From Geothermobacter ehrlichii (GTDB lineage: Bacteria; Desulfobacterota; Desulfuromonadia; Desulfuromonadales; Geothermobacteraceae): a stretch of 64,000 nt of DNA. The stretch spans positions 1 through 64,000 of the forward strand of contig NZ_VNIB01000008.1 of the NCBI RefSeq assembly GCF_008124615.1, in the 5' to 3' direction. Both the position numbers and the translations under genes were made by a program. Every line of letters starts with the position of its first letter. Positions within the stretch are counted from its first letter, which is position 1. The notes below the pieces were generated by a model. The model was given only the letters and a program-made list of their open reading frames with translations. It did no database searches and was not told the DNA's origin. Shown one piece after another: positions 12,024-20,682 of this stretch.

Positions 12024-12320
12024 TCAGCTGTGTTCTTCAGGGTTCCGCCAGGAGGGCGGCGGCAGAAATGTCACTTTCAGTCCGAAGGGGGCGGCAATCT
12101 TTTCCAGGGTCGCCAGGGTGGGGTTGCCCGTTCCGGTTTCGAATTCAGCCAGAATGCGCGGGGAAATGCGGGCCACTTTCCGGGCGTATTCCTTCTGGCT
12201 CATGCCCAGGATTCGGCGCATTCTCCGGGTGGCTTCCCGGATGTCGATGGCGCCGGTTGCCAGATCCCTGTAGAGGGTCTCTTTCAGCCTGGTCATTTCC
12301 TTCAGTTCGGGTCGTTTCAT
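12024..12320 (-). CDS. HipB-like helix-turn-helix antitoxin
   Basis: A 98-residue Xre-type repressor with the helix-turn-helix at about residues 38-75 (RRILGMSQKEYARKVARISPRILAEFETGTGNPTLATLEKIA) and a short basic start. HipB proteins bind operator palindromes and neutralise HipA. Its ATG overlaps the end of hipA by four bases (ATGA), so the two are translationally coupled. Here the antitoxin is the second gene, whereas classical hipBA puts it first. Its downstream end runs toward tRNA-Asn. Confidence 0.8.
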   Translation of the reverse strand: MKRPELKEMTRLKETLYRDLATGAIDIREATRRMRRILGMSQKEYARKVARISPRILAEFETGTGNPTLATLEKIAAPFGLKVTFLPPPSWRNPEEHS

Positions 12321-13621
12321 GGGGTTCCTCCCTGCACGGTCCTGGCCCTGGCGGCGTCAAGTCCCCTGGCAACCTCTCCGATCCAGCCGGCCAGCCGTTC
12401 GATGAGGTCGTCATCGACCCGGCAGTCGTGCATGATGTCGGGTAATGTTCGAACCTTTTCGGCCTGGGACGAGAGCCAGTCGCGGGTTTCCTGCGGGTCG
12501 AGGCCATAGCGGAGTTTTTCCGCGATGGCGCCCCACTCCGGCTGGTTGCCGGGAACTTCGTCCTGCCAGCGGGTGACCCGGCTGATGCCCTCGGGATCGA
12601 GAAACATCGGGGCGAAATCAAAGACAGGAGAAAGGGCGATCTTGTCGGCCTGTCGCAAGATGGCGCTGTTGCGGCCGTGGTTGTCGGTATTGCGCAGTGC
12701 CAGGTTCAGAATGTCCCTGAGCAGATATTCCCGTAATTCCGCGGCCGGATCGGTGGCGGCCCTGGCTAGGGCCTGGCAGTAGATTTCATGATGGACGGCG
12801 GCTCCGAACCCGGGGATATTGGCCAGGGCGTAGAGGCTGTGCATCCCGTGGCGAACGACCCTGCCAGATTGAACGGCACGATCAAACCGTGGCACAAAGA
12901 GGGTGTCGTTCTGGTATTCCAGGGGAGCGCCGGTCCGAATGCCGAAGCGACGGGCGACCTCGAGATAGGGGGCCTCGTTTTTCAGAACCTTCCGGTTGCG
13001 CGGATTCGAGCGTTTGCCGCGGGGGAATTTCACCAGCCAAAACTTGCTGATACGCTCGTCGGGCAGTGCGCCCTCCGCGTGAAACATGCCGTTGAGGTCT
13101 TCGACCAGCAGGTATTTGGGGGCCTCCCCCTGTACGCTCGATGCGCCAGCGACATGGGCGCCCCGTTCGGCGGCGTATTCAAGAAAGTTTTCCTGCTGTT
13201 CGAGGATGTCCAGCTTGGTAAACCCGGCCCTGAACTGATCGGGAGGGGGAGGGAGGATCGCTTCGGCAATCCGGAGGTGCCCGGGAGGATTGCCGGCACC
13301 TTTGGTCAGCATGTGCCAATCCAGGTGAGGGCCGTCGCCGGGTGCCTGCAGGCGTTGCAGCCAGGCCCGCCGACCGGCGCCCGAGGGGAGCAGGTCGACC
13401 AGAAAGGCTGGCCAGGTTTCGAACTGAAACAGCTCGAACCCGACTTTCAGGCCGGGAACAATTTCGGCCCGGGGATTGTCGAGGTTGGTAACAGCGTAGT
13501 CGACATCGTATTGCAGCCGGCAGGGCCCCTCGACTCCCCTTTCAACCGTTGCCGGGTAGGGTTCGAAGGTCGCGGCCACCTGCCAGCGACCGTTGAGATA
13601 GGCTTCAATATGGCAGATCAT
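12317..13621 (-). CDS. HipA-family serine/threonine kinase toxin
   Basis: A 434-residue HipA-type kinase. The N-terminal subdomain ends with LVDLLPSGAGRR, a glycine-rich loop reads GASSVQGEAPKYLL, the catalytic loop is LRNTDNHGRN near residue 310, and the metal-binding DFAPMF (in SPVFDFAPMF) follows about 20 residues on. All key residues are present, so it should be active. In Escherichia coli HipA phosphorylates glutamyl-tRNA synthetase and induces persistence; the target here is unknown. The ATG at 13621 lies eight bases from a perfect inverted repeat that is probably the operator. The pair lies at the left edge of the accessory region. Confidence 0.85.
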   Translation of the reverse strand: MICHIEAYLNGRWQVAATFEPYPATVERGVEGPCRLQYDVDYAVTNLDNPRAEIVPGLKVGFELFQFETWPAFLVDLLPSGAGRRAWLQRLQAPGDGPHLDWHMLTKGAGNPPGHLRIAEAILPPPPDQFRAGFTKLDILEQQENFLEYAAERGAHVAGASSVQGEAPKYLLVEDLNGMFHAEGALPDERISKFWLVKFPRGKRSNPRNRKVLKNEAPYLEVARRFGIRTGAPLEYQNDTLFVPRFDRAVQSGRVVRHGMHSLYALANIPGFGAAVHHEIYCQALARAATDPAAELREYLLRDILNLALRNTDNHGRNSAILRQADKIALSPVFDFAPMFLDPEGISRVTRWQDEVPGNQPEWGAIAEKLRYGLDPQETRDWLSSQAEKVRTLPDIMHDCRVDDDLIERLAGWIGEVARGLDAARARTVQGGTP

Positions 13622-13628
13622 GTTGGTT

Positions 13629-13650
13629 CACAATAGTGGTCTATATTGTG
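13629..13650 (-). promoter_or_regulatory. Probable operator of the hipA-hipB pair
   Basis: CACAATA at 13629-13635 and TATTGTG at 13644-13650 form a perfect 7-bp inverted repeat with an 8-base spacer, starting eight bases upstream of the hipA ATG. HipB-type proteins are known to repress their own operon through such palindromes. Confidence 0.6.
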
Positions 13651-14052
13651 AGATTTTAAGAGTTTTGGTCCACTAAAGTAAGCTTTTTGTTGTTTTTAGC
13701 TTGATAATCGATAGGTGTCAATTCACTATCGTGAATCAAAAGAGGGGGATTGGCAAGAAAATTTTTACCGTGATGGCACGGTTGCCCTGTTCCTGTGCCG
13801 GCATCCCCAGGGTTTGCGGTGTCTCCAGATGCCTGGAGGATGATTCCGAAAACTGGTATGGTCAGTTTGTTCTCTATGGTCGTTGACGCGATTTTCTGGG
13901 TCGGCGGGGCTTGCAGCGCTGCCACTGGCTGAAAGCGGATATCGGCGACCGGTTCGTCGTCCAGTGATATCGATTGCAGATCCCGGCCACCGAAGAGGTG
14001 GTGATCGGGCAGCCGTCATCGAAACACTGTCTGCCGGCGGGAAGGAGGGGTC
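13651..14052. other. Intergenic region between hipA and the 324-residue unknown protein
   Basis: About 400 bases with no convincing gene. It starts AT-rich and must hold the divergent hipA promoter. ATTCAC/GTGAAT at 13721-13736 is a second, shorter palindrome with a TATC centre. The right part is GC-rich and may contain decayed coding sequence: a 24-codon stretch beginning ATG at about 13854 and ending TGA reads MVSLFSMVVDAIFWVGG, but it has no ribosome-binding site. GGAAGGAGGGG lies just before the next start. Confidence 0.4.
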
Positions 14053-15027
14053 ATGAGCAAGGACAGCGAGAACAAAGACGGCAAGGGGGTTTTGATTCCG
14101 TTTCGCTCCCGGCAAAAGGGCGGCACGAAGGATGACGCCGGCGTCGAAGAGAAAACGCCGGAGTCCGCGCGTGAGGCGTCCTGTCAGGACGCGCAGGAGG
14201 TTGGGAAGCCGGTCGACCGTCCCCCAAAAGAAGACCGGCAGAAGCATCCGGAAAAGCGGGGCAGAAGCCGGGAGGCGGAGGAGATGTCCCGAAAGGTCAT
14301 GGAGGCCATCGCAAAACAGCCCCCCATGTCGCCGGAAGAATTTTCCCGGCAGACGAAAAAGCTTCTTGAAAAGGCCCGGCCCATCATTTCACGCAAAGAA
14401 CGCAGCAGTTATTCCGCAATCCGGGACGTCAAGACGGGCCATTGTCCGGACGTGCTGACCTCCCGGCTTGACGCCGACCCGCGCCCGGAAGGAGAGGCGC
14501 TGCGGTCTCTGCTGCACCTGTGGCTGAAGATCTTTGGCACGCCCAAGCAGTACGGCACCAGCGGCAGGGAGCTGCTGCGGTTTCTGCGGCCCGTTCTCGA
14601 AGGCCGGGTCGTCGCCGTTCTGGAACAGCTCGAGGCCTCGAGCGACTCCAGAGACCGCAAGGTTGCCGAAATTCTCCGGGAATACGGTCTGAAGTGGCAC
14701 TCGCCCGGCCTTCTCCCCGCCAACATTCTGGCCAGGGTAGACTTCGGCTGGATCGGTATCGAGATGGGCAACCCGAGCGTGGATCCCGCCGAGGGAACCA
14801 TCATTGTCGAAACCCCCACCGTCCCGGTCCTGGAGGAATTCATCCAGGGCCTCGGCGGAACCAAGCAGAGCAATCCCTATTTCGCAACGGGCTTTTACAA
14901 AGTCGAGAACCAAATCCTGGGGTACATTGAAAAAGCCCGCCTGTTGGCCAGAGAACACGAGCTCTACGTCAGTATTCTCGACTGGAGAGGCATCGTGGTG
15001 TGGAAAAAGGGCGGGTGGCAGCGATGA
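14053..15027 (+). CDS. Unknown protein with disordered basic N-terminus and a globular C-terminal domain
   Basis: A 324-residue protein behind a strong AAGGAGG. I do not recognise the family. Residues 1 to about 115 are rich in K, R, E, S and P with no hydrophobic core and are probably disordered. Residues about 140-324 look folded, with alternating hydrophobic segments such as LLHLWLKIFGTPKQYG, LLPANILARVDFGWIGIEMG and ENQILGYIEKARLLAREHELYVSILDWRG. No catalytic motif, signal peptide or transmembrane segment is seen. It ends 46 bases before the convergent sspA. Its GC content resembles the host rather than the Ssp genes, so it may be an older resident of this region. Confidence 0.6.
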   Translation: MSKDSENKDGKGVLIPFRSRQKGGTKDDAGVEEKTPESAREASCQDAQEVGKPVDRPPKEDRQKHPEKRGRSREAEEMSRKVMEAIAKQPPMSPEEFSRQTKKLLEKARPIISRKERSSYSAIRDVKTGHCPDVLTSRLDADPRPEGEALRSLLHLWLKIFGTPKQYGTSGRELLRFLRPVLEGRVVAVLEQLEASSDSRDRKVAEILREYGLKWHSPGLLPANILARVDFGWIGIEMGNPSVDPAEGTIIVETPTVPVLEEFIQGLGGTKQSNPYFATGFYKVENQILGYIEKARLLAREHELYVSILDWRGIVVWKKGGWQR

Positions 15028-15072
15028 TGCGGTGTCTTCTCTTTGGAAGTAGCGTTTGGGATTTCCCGTTTG

Positions 15073-16236
15073 TCAGCTTCTTCTCAGTTTTGTGACGCCG
15101 TCGACAATGATTTCAACGGCTTCTTCGACCTCTTGGCGAGTACTCATTCGGCCAAGGCTGAACCGGATGGATGATTGGGCCTCCTCGTGAGAGCAGCCGA
15201 TTGCTCTTAAGACGTGAGATGGCTCTACGATGCCGCTGCTGCAGGCTGAACCTGAAGATGCAGCTATTCTGGGTTGGAGAACGGCGATGAGATCTTGGGC
15301 GTTGATGCCGGGAAAACAAAGATTGATGTTCCCTGGGTGCCGTCGGGGCCAGCTGGGGCCGTTTAGATTGATGTCATTTATGCGGGCCTGGAGCATTTCA
15401 AAAAACAGGTTCCGAAGAGAGGCAATGCTCTGATTTTCACATGTGAAGTGTTCTTTGATGAGTTTTGCGGCCATTCCCATCCCTACGCACAGGGGGGCAG
15501 GAAGGGTTCCGCCCCTAAGTCCGTTTTCTTGTCCCCCGCCATAAATAATTGGTTCTATGTGCTTTTGTAATTCTCTGCTGATGTAAATGGCTCCTATTCC
15601 TTTGGGGCCATAAATTTTATGAGAAGAGAGAGATAAGATATCGATACCGCTTCGTAGAACGTCAATCTCCATCGCTTGAGGAGCTTGTGAAGCGTCGCTA
15701 TGAAAAATTGCACCAGATTTTCTGGCAATTTTCCCGATTACGTCTAGGTTTTGTACGGTGCCAATTTCATTGTTTACAGCAATTATTGAGATAATAAATG
15801 TATCTTCATTGGCATTGTTGCTCAGCCACTCAATGTCTATAAAACCGTTGTTGTCAACAGGTATTTTTACAACTTCAAGCGAAAATTTTTTCTCTAATTT
15901 GTGGCATATAGACAAGATGCTTTTGTGTTCGATGCTGCTTATAAATATTTTTTTTCGAGGGCCAGTGTAATGTTCGACTAGGCCTAAGAGCGCGAGGTTG
16001 TTTGATTCTGTTGCTCCCGAGGTGAAAACAATCTCGTCGCTATCGGCGTTAATAAGCTGAGCAATTCTCTGTCTCGCAGTTTCAACGGCTTTTGCTGCTT
16101 GCCATCCGAACCAGTGCTCTGCCGAATGTGGGTTGCCAAAAGAAGCGGCATAGTAGGGGGTTAGCTCGGCTAAGACCTTAGGGTCTGTCGGGGTCGTTGC
16201 TTGATAATCCAGATAAATCGAATTGCCAATTTTCAT
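15073..16236 (-). CDS. sspA: Cysteine desulfurase of a DNA phosphorothioation system (SspA/DndA type)
   Basis: A 387-residue pyridoxal-phosphate enzyme that takes sulfur from cysteine as a protein persulfide. The pyridoxal lysine is Lys207 in SSHKIYGPKG, and the active cysteine is Cys332 in SGSACSSG. The start YLDYQATTPTDPKV, the FTSGATESNN motif and the GGGQENGLRGGT motif are all family hallmarks. The ATG at 16236 was chosen because homologues begin just before YLDYQATTP; a GTG 19 codons upstream runs into the promoter region. Housekeeping IscS is unlikely, since no iscU, iscA or iscR is adjacent. Instead the gene is divergent from sspBCD, as in known Ssp loci, where SspA feeds sulfur to SspD. 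GC content is well below the host average. Confidence 0.85.
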   Translation of the reverse strand: MKIGNSIYLDYQATTPTDPKVLAELTPYYAASFGNPHSAEHWFGWQAAKAVETARQRIAQLINADSDEIVFTSGATESNNLALLGLVEHYTGPRKKIFISSIEHKSILSICHKLEKKFSLEVVKIPVDNNGFIDIEWLSNNANEDTFIISIIAVNNEIGTVQNLDVIGKIARKSGAIFHSDASQAPQAMEIDVLRSGIDILSLSSHKIYGPKGIGAIYISRELQKHIEPIIYGGGQENGLRGGTLPAPLCVGMGMAAKLIKEHFTCENQSIASLRNLFFEMLQARINDINLNGPSWPRRHPGNINLCFPGINAQDLIAVLQPRIAASSGSACSSGIVEPSHVLRAIGCSHEEAQSSIRFSLGRMSTRQEVEEAVEIIVDGVTKLRRS

Positions 16237-16272
16237 GGTAGTGACTTTTTCTGTCGCAAATGAGGTGTACGC

Positions 16273-16289
16273 CTGGAAAGGCCTTCCAG
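16273..16289. promoter_or_regulatory. Palindromic operator candidate 1 of the sspA/sspB intergenic region
   Basis: CTGGAA-N5-TTCCAG, a 17-bp inverted repeat just upstream of the -35 of the sspB promoter and 37 bases from the sspA start. The same arms and spacing recur at 16329-16345, with the two centres 56 bases apart. A repressor bound at both would cover the promoter between them. Confidence 0.6.
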
Positions 16290-16295
16290 ACACAA

Positions 16296-16324
16296 TTGAC
16301 AGTACAAAAGCGTTAGGATATTTT
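16296..16324 (+). promoter_or_regulatory. Sigma-70 promoter for sspBCD
   Basis: TTGACA at 16296-16301 is a perfect -35, and TATTTT at 16319-16324 is a fair -10 with a 17-base spacer. It lies between the two CTGGAA-N5-TTCCAG palindromes, 32 bases before the sspB ATG. Confidence 0.7.
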
Positions 16325-16328
16325 CAAG

Positions 16329-16345
16329 CTGGAACATGTTTCCAG
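16329..16345. promoter_or_regulatory. Palindromic operator candidate 2, overlapping the sspB Shine-Dalgarno
   Basis: The second CTGGAA-N5-TTCCAG copy. Its right arm runs into the AGGAGG at 16344-16349 that precedes the sspB ATG, so binding here could block transcription start, and the same fold in RNA could mask translation. Confidence 0.6.
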
Positions 16346-16355
16346 GAGGGAATAT

Positions 16356-17315
16356 ATGCCGGTTACACAATTGTTATCAACCCAATATAGGCCCCACTTT
16401 ACAGGGCATGAAACCTTTCCTTTGCGCTATGGTTGGCTGAAAAAAGCCTACGATGCCGTCGTAACTAGTCGAAATAAAAAAGAAAAGAAGTCCGTCTTCA
16501 ATGAGGATGATGCTGTGGCTCGGTTTGGTGTTGGTAAAAACATGGTGGCATCCATGCGCCATTGGGCGACGGCGACAAGGGTTCTTGAAGAAAATGCGAG
16601 CGGCACGCTATTGCCTGGCGAGGTGGGCGAAAGGCTCTTCGGAAATACGTTGGGTGACCCTCTCGATCCCTATTTGGAAAATCCCTCGTCCCTTTGGGTC
16701 CTTCATTGGCAACTCTGTCGTCATTCCAGTAAGACGACGTGGCACTTTCTGTTCAATTATTTTCACGCGGAAGAGTTTGAGCGGAGCGTCCTTGTTGATG
16801 CTCTTTTGAAGTTGGCACAGGAGAAAGGATGGGGACGTGTCTCCGCAGCTACGGTCAAGCGCGATGTTGAGTGTTTATTGCGTTGCTACGTTCCTAAGCC
16901 GGAGACAGCCAAAACCACCCCTGAAGACACTCTGGAATGCCCTTTGGCCGAGCTTGGGTTGATCAAGATGACTGGCAAGCGGGACGGGTTTCGATTGGCG
17001 CGGGGAAGCAAGCCAACGTTGGGTAATGGCGTGTTCCTCTATGCGCTGGTTGATTTTTGGGCCGAGTCTCGCTATGCGGATCTGAACCAGCTCCCCTTTG
17101 AGGCCATTGCTTACGAACCTGGATCGCCAGGGCGCATCTTTCTTCTTGATGAAAACGACCTTGCGGAAAGGTTGACAAAAATTGAGATCTATTCGGATGG
17201 AGTTTTAAGTTGGTCTGAGACCTCTGGAATTCGAGCGATTATCAAAAATCCAGGACGAGGTCTAAGAGGGAAATCGACGAGGCTGGGGTATATCCATGAC
17301 GACTACCAAAGGTAA
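16356..17315 (+). CDS. sspB: DUF4007 protein, SspB-type component of DNA phosphorothioation
   Basis: A 319-residue protein starting six bases after AGGAGG. The N-terminal stretch FTGHETFPLRYGWLKKAYDAV followed by ARFGVGKNMVASMRHWATATRVL is the hallmark of DUF4007, the family of SspB. In characterised single-strand phosphorothioate systems SspB is a DNA-nicking protein that recognises the modification motif. The C-terminal part (PGSPGRIFLLDENDLAERL) is also typical of the family. No classical nuclease motif can be picked out by eye, so the activity rests on family knowledge. The gene overlaps sspC by 20 bases, indicating coupled translation in an sspB-C-D operon. Confidence 0.85.
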   Translation: MPVTQLLSTQYRPHFTGHETFPLRYGWLKKAYDAVVTSRNKKEKKSVFNEDDAVARFGVGKNMVASMRHWATATRVLEENASGTLLPGEVGERLFGNTLGDPLDPYLENPSSLWVLHWQLCRHSSKTTWHFLFNYFHAEEFERSVLVDALLKLAQEKGWGRVSAATVKRDVECLLRCYVPKPETAKTTPEDTLECPLAELGLIKMTGKRDGFRLARGSKPTLGNGVFLYALVDFWAESRYADLNQLPFEAIAYEPGSPGRIFLLDENDLAERLTKIEIYSDGVLSWSETSGIRAIIKNPGRGLRGKSTRLGYIHDDYQR

Positions 17316-20300
17316 AAGCAACCTGGCGAGCATCGTTTCGATTGCTCCACGATTTCAGCGGGCCATTCGCATTGATATGGATCTTGGCAAGCCCGAAGCC
17401 TTGGAGGGTTTTATTTGCCCCCAGTCCTCAATCAACGCCTTGCTTGGGATGGCGAGGCATGTTTCGCAAACGGGGCAGTGTGCTTTTACCTGGACAGGTC
17501 CCTATGGGAGTGGCAAGTCGAGTTTGTTGGTTGCGCTTGGGGCTTTGCTGAGTAATAAGCCGCAGGCCGTTGCGGCAGTGGCGGCGTCGGTTGGCCAGGA
17601 GAATGTGGAAGAAATTTTAGCGGCACTCCCTCCCAAGAAAAACGGATGGAACGTTTTGCCCGTGGTGGGTCGCCGTGATGATCCCGCACGGGTGATATTT
17701 GAGGCGATAAAAAATCAATTTGGGAGGAAAGTTGCGGGGGAACAGGATTTAAATGACGGTGAAATTATCGAGTTGCTTTTCAAGATCGCCCAAGAGAAAA
17801 AGACAACCCGTGGGGGACTCATCGTGTTTATCGATGAGATGGGGAAATTTCTCGAAGCAGCGGCCAATCAAAATAAAGACATCTATTTTTTTCAGCAGCT
17901 AGCAGAAACAGCATCACGTAGCAATAACCGTCTGATAGTCATTGGGGCTTTGCATCAAGCCTTCAGTGAGTACGCCCACCGTCTCTCGCGAGAGATGCGT
18001 GATGAGTGGTCGAAAATACAGGGCCGGTTTGTCGATTTGCCCATCAACGTTGCTGGCGAAGAACAGTTAGAGCTGTTGTCCCGGGCCATATCAACCCAAA
18101 AGACGTCGACAACCAAAGAGATTTCGAGACAAGTTGCTGACATTATAGCCCGCAACCGACCGGGAGTGTCCGAAAGTCTTGCCCAGACTTTGGAGGCGTG
18201 CTGGCCGCTGCATCCTCTCGTGGCTTGTTTGCTTGGCCCCATATCGCGCAGGCGGTTTGGCCAAAACCAAAGAAGTCTTTTTGGTTTCTTGAACTCGGCA
18301 GAGCCTGCCGGGTTTCGGTACTTTTTGGAGAGGGCTACCGAGGACGATCTGTATGACTCGGATCTGCTCTGGGACTACCTTCGCTACAACCTTGAGTCGG
18401 CCATTTTGACATCTCCCGACGGTCATCGCTGGGCCTTGGCAGCCGAGGCTGTTGACCGTTGTGAACTGCAGGTGTCGAAGGGTGATTATTCACGGATCCT
18501 GAAGGCGATAGCCCTTATCGATATGTTCAAGGGCACCTCTGGATTGATGGCAAGTCCCGCTCTTTTGAAGGCTTGTTTCTTTGATCTGCCAGAGGCAGAA
18601 ATCGACCGCATTCTCGAACAGCTTCGGAAATGGTCTCTTGTTATTTATAAGAAACACCTTGGGGCATACGCAATTTTTGCCGGCAGTGATTTTGATATCG
18701 AAGAGGCGATCAACCGTGCACGTTCCGAAATTGGTGAGGTTGATTTCGATGAACTGAAAGAATTGGCTGGTATTCAACCGATATTGGCCAAGCGGCATTA
18801 CCATGAAACAGGGGCTTTAAGGTGGCTTGATGTCAGTCTTTTGCCCGCCAATCAGCTCAAGGCAAAGGGCATTGACAGCCCATTGGAAAAAGGCGCTTTC
18901 GGGCGTTTCGTGCTTCTCGTCGCTACTGAGAACGAAACAAGAGAAACGTTGGAAGCCCTTTGTGGCGAGGTGTCTGCCAAGCCACATGACTATCCTGTGA
19001 TTATAGGCGTTTCCAAGCAGGCCTGGACGATCAATGCCTTGGCTACCGAGATCTTGGCGCTGAAGAAGGTTTATGAGGAAAGCTCAGAGCTCTCAGGTGA
19101 TGCGGTTGCTAGAAAAGAGATAAGGGCCAATTTGGCCGAGGCTCAGATTCAGCTCGAGGCCGAGCTGAATAAAGCCTTTGACCAAGCATGTTGGTATGGC
19201 CCTTTTGGGAAAAAAGAGGTCAGCCGCCCTGGGCTTAGTGTGTTGGCGTCCGACCTCGCAGATGAGGTGTTTGAAGCTTCGCCCAGGATACATAACGAAT
19301 TGTTAAACCGCATAAAACCTTCGAGCAATGCTGTTGCGGCCCAGAACAATCTGTTGCGGCTGATGGTCACCAAAGAAGGTGAACCACGTTTAGGGATCGA
19401 AGGTTTCCCTGCTGAGGGGGGATTGTTTGCGTCAATCATTGAAGAAAGCGGGCTCTACCAAGGCAAGCCTCCTGTTTTTCACCCCCCTACACCTGCTCGA
19501 GACAAGTGCCACCTTTTGCCGGCCTGGACGGCTGCAGACGACTATTTAAAAGCAAACGCCAATCGATCTGTCGCTCTGAATGAGGTTTTTGATCTGTGGA
19601 AAGATGCCCCTTACGGCATCAAAGACGGGCTGCTTCCGGTTCTTGGTGTGGCCTATATTTTGACCCGAAGAAGTCAGCTCGCTTTTTACCGTGAGGGCAT
19701 TTTTCAAAGCCGGTTGACGGACCTCGATGTTGAAATCCTGGCCAAAAATCCCCAGGCCATCCAGGTTCGTTATATGAACTTGTCGGAACTGTCCAAAAAA
19801 CTGCTTTCGGGGATGGCAGACATTGTGCGGGATTTGGACAGCGTCAATGTCCTTGAAAATCTTGAGCCTATTGATGTTGCGCGAGGGCTGATCGCTGTTT
19901 ACGACCGCGTTCATCCTTGGGCCAAAAGGACCATGCGGCTTTCGAAGGATGCCATACGAATCAGGAACTTGTTCAAAAAGGCAAACGATCCCAACAAGTT
20001 TCTGTTCGATGACATCCCAGGGTTGTTAGGAAAAAATATCTCCGCTGCTGAGGAAGACGGCATAAAAGAGGTTGTCCAATTTATTCATAATGGATTGAAA
20101 GAAATCTTAAGTGCCTATCCCACAGAGCTTGCGCGGATTCGAGACCTGATGCTCGCAGAGTTGCAGGTGCCCAATCTCTATCCCCAGACCTTGGCAAATC
20201 TGAGGGAGAGAGCCGAAAACATAAAAGATGTTTCTGGGGATTTTCGGCTTGAAGCTTTTATTGTGCGCCTAGCAAAGTTTAAAGGAACGGAAGCGGACGT

Positions 20301-20682
20301 TGAAGGGCTGGCTAGTTTGGCTGTTAACAAGCCGCCACGAAGTTGGATTGACGCTGACATTGACCGTGCCAAAGTTGAGATTGTGGCTTTGGCGCAGCAG
20401 TTTATCCGCATGGAGACTTTTGCCCGGATCAAGGGGAGAAAAGACAAGCGGCAATCATTGGCAGTGATGGTCGGTCTGAACGGCCGCCCCGAGCCTCTTC
20501 AAAAGGATTTCGAAGTTTCAGAAGAGGACAGGGCCAAGATTGATTCTCTCGTTGCGAAGATCGATGCCGCAATGACAGCGGATGAAGATGAAAATGTCGT
20601 ATTGGCTGCAGTTGCTGAATTTGTAGCCAAATATATTGAGGCAAGATCTTTGCTGAAAAAGAAAGCAGTTGGTTCGTCATGA
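17296..20682 (+). CDS. sspC: Large P-loop ATPase, SspC-type component of DNA phosphorothioation
   Basis: A 1128-residue ATPase. Walker A GPYGSGKS is at residues 68-75 and Walker B LIVFIDEMGKF at 175-185. The remainder is long and mostly helical with no other recognisable catalytic motif. In known Ssp systems SspC is the ATPase that works with the nicking protein and the sulfur-inserting enzyme during modification. The gene begins inside sspB and ends four bases inside sspD, so all three are tightly coupled. It belongs to the broad class of very large defence-island ATPases; the position between DUF4007 and SGGKDS genes is what identifies it. GC content is near 50 per cent, below host genes but above the nuclease module downstream. 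Confidence 0.82.
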   Translation: MTTTKGKSNLASIVSIAPRFQRAIRIDMDLGKPEALEGFICPQSSINALLGMARHVSQTGQCAFTWTGPYGSGKSSLLVALGALLSNKPQAVAAVAASVGQENVEEILAALPPKKNGWNVLPVVGRRDDPARVIFEAIKNQFGRKVAGEQDLNDGEIIELLFKIAQEKKTTRGGLIVFIDEMGKFLEAAANQNKDIYFFQQLAETASRSNNRLIVIGALHQAFSEYAHRLSREMRDEWSKIQGRFVDLPINVAGEEQLELLSRAISTQKTSTTKEISRQVADIIARNRPGVSESLAQTLEACWPLHPLVACLLGPISRRRFGQNQRSLFGFLNSAEPAGFRYFLERATEDDLYDSDLLWDYLRYNLESAILTSPDGHRWALAAEAVDRCELQVSKGDYSRILKAIALIDMFKGTSGLMASPALLKACFFDLPEAEIDRILEQLRKWSLVIYKKHLGAYAIFAGSDFDIEEAINRARSEIGEVDFDELKELAGIQPILAKRHYHETGALRWLDVSLLPANQLKAKGIDSPLEKGAFGRFVLLVATENETRETLEALCGEVSAKPHDYPVIIGVSKQAWTINALATEILALKKVYEESSELSGDAVARKEIRANLAEAQIQLEAELNKAFDQACWYGPFGKKEVSRPGLSVLASDLADEVFEASPRIHNELLNRIKPSSNAVAAQNNLLRLMVTKEGEPRLGIEGFPAEGGLFASIIEESGLYQGKPPVFHPPTPARDKCHLLPAWTAADDYLKANANRSVALNEVFDLWKDAPYGIKDGLLPVLGVAYILTRRSQLAFYREGIFQSRLTDLDVEILAKNPQAIQVRYMNLSELSKKLLSGMADIVRDLDSVNVLENLEPIDVARGLIAVYDRVHPWAKRTMRLSKDAIRIRNLFKKANDPNKFLFDDIPGLLGKNISAAEEDGIKEVVQFIHNGLKEILSAYPTELARIRDLMLAELQVPNLYPQTLANLRERAENIKDVSGDFRLEAFIVRLAKFKGTEADVEGLASLAVNKPPRSWIDADIDRAKVEIVALAQQFIRMETFARIKGRKDKRQSLAVMVGLNGRPEPLQKDFEVSEEDRAKIDSLVAKIDAAMTADEDENVVLAAVAEFVAKYIEARSLLKKKAVGSS

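Noticed and set aside
12068-12445. Plus-strand frames over hipB and hipA
   Set aside because: Shadows with no motif or ribosome-binding site; the minus-strand products have intact HTH and kinase motifs.
15073-16236. Housekeeping IscS/NifS
   Set aside because: No iscU, iscR or nifU nearby; divergent from DUF4007-ATPase-SGGKDS genes and of lower GC than the host.
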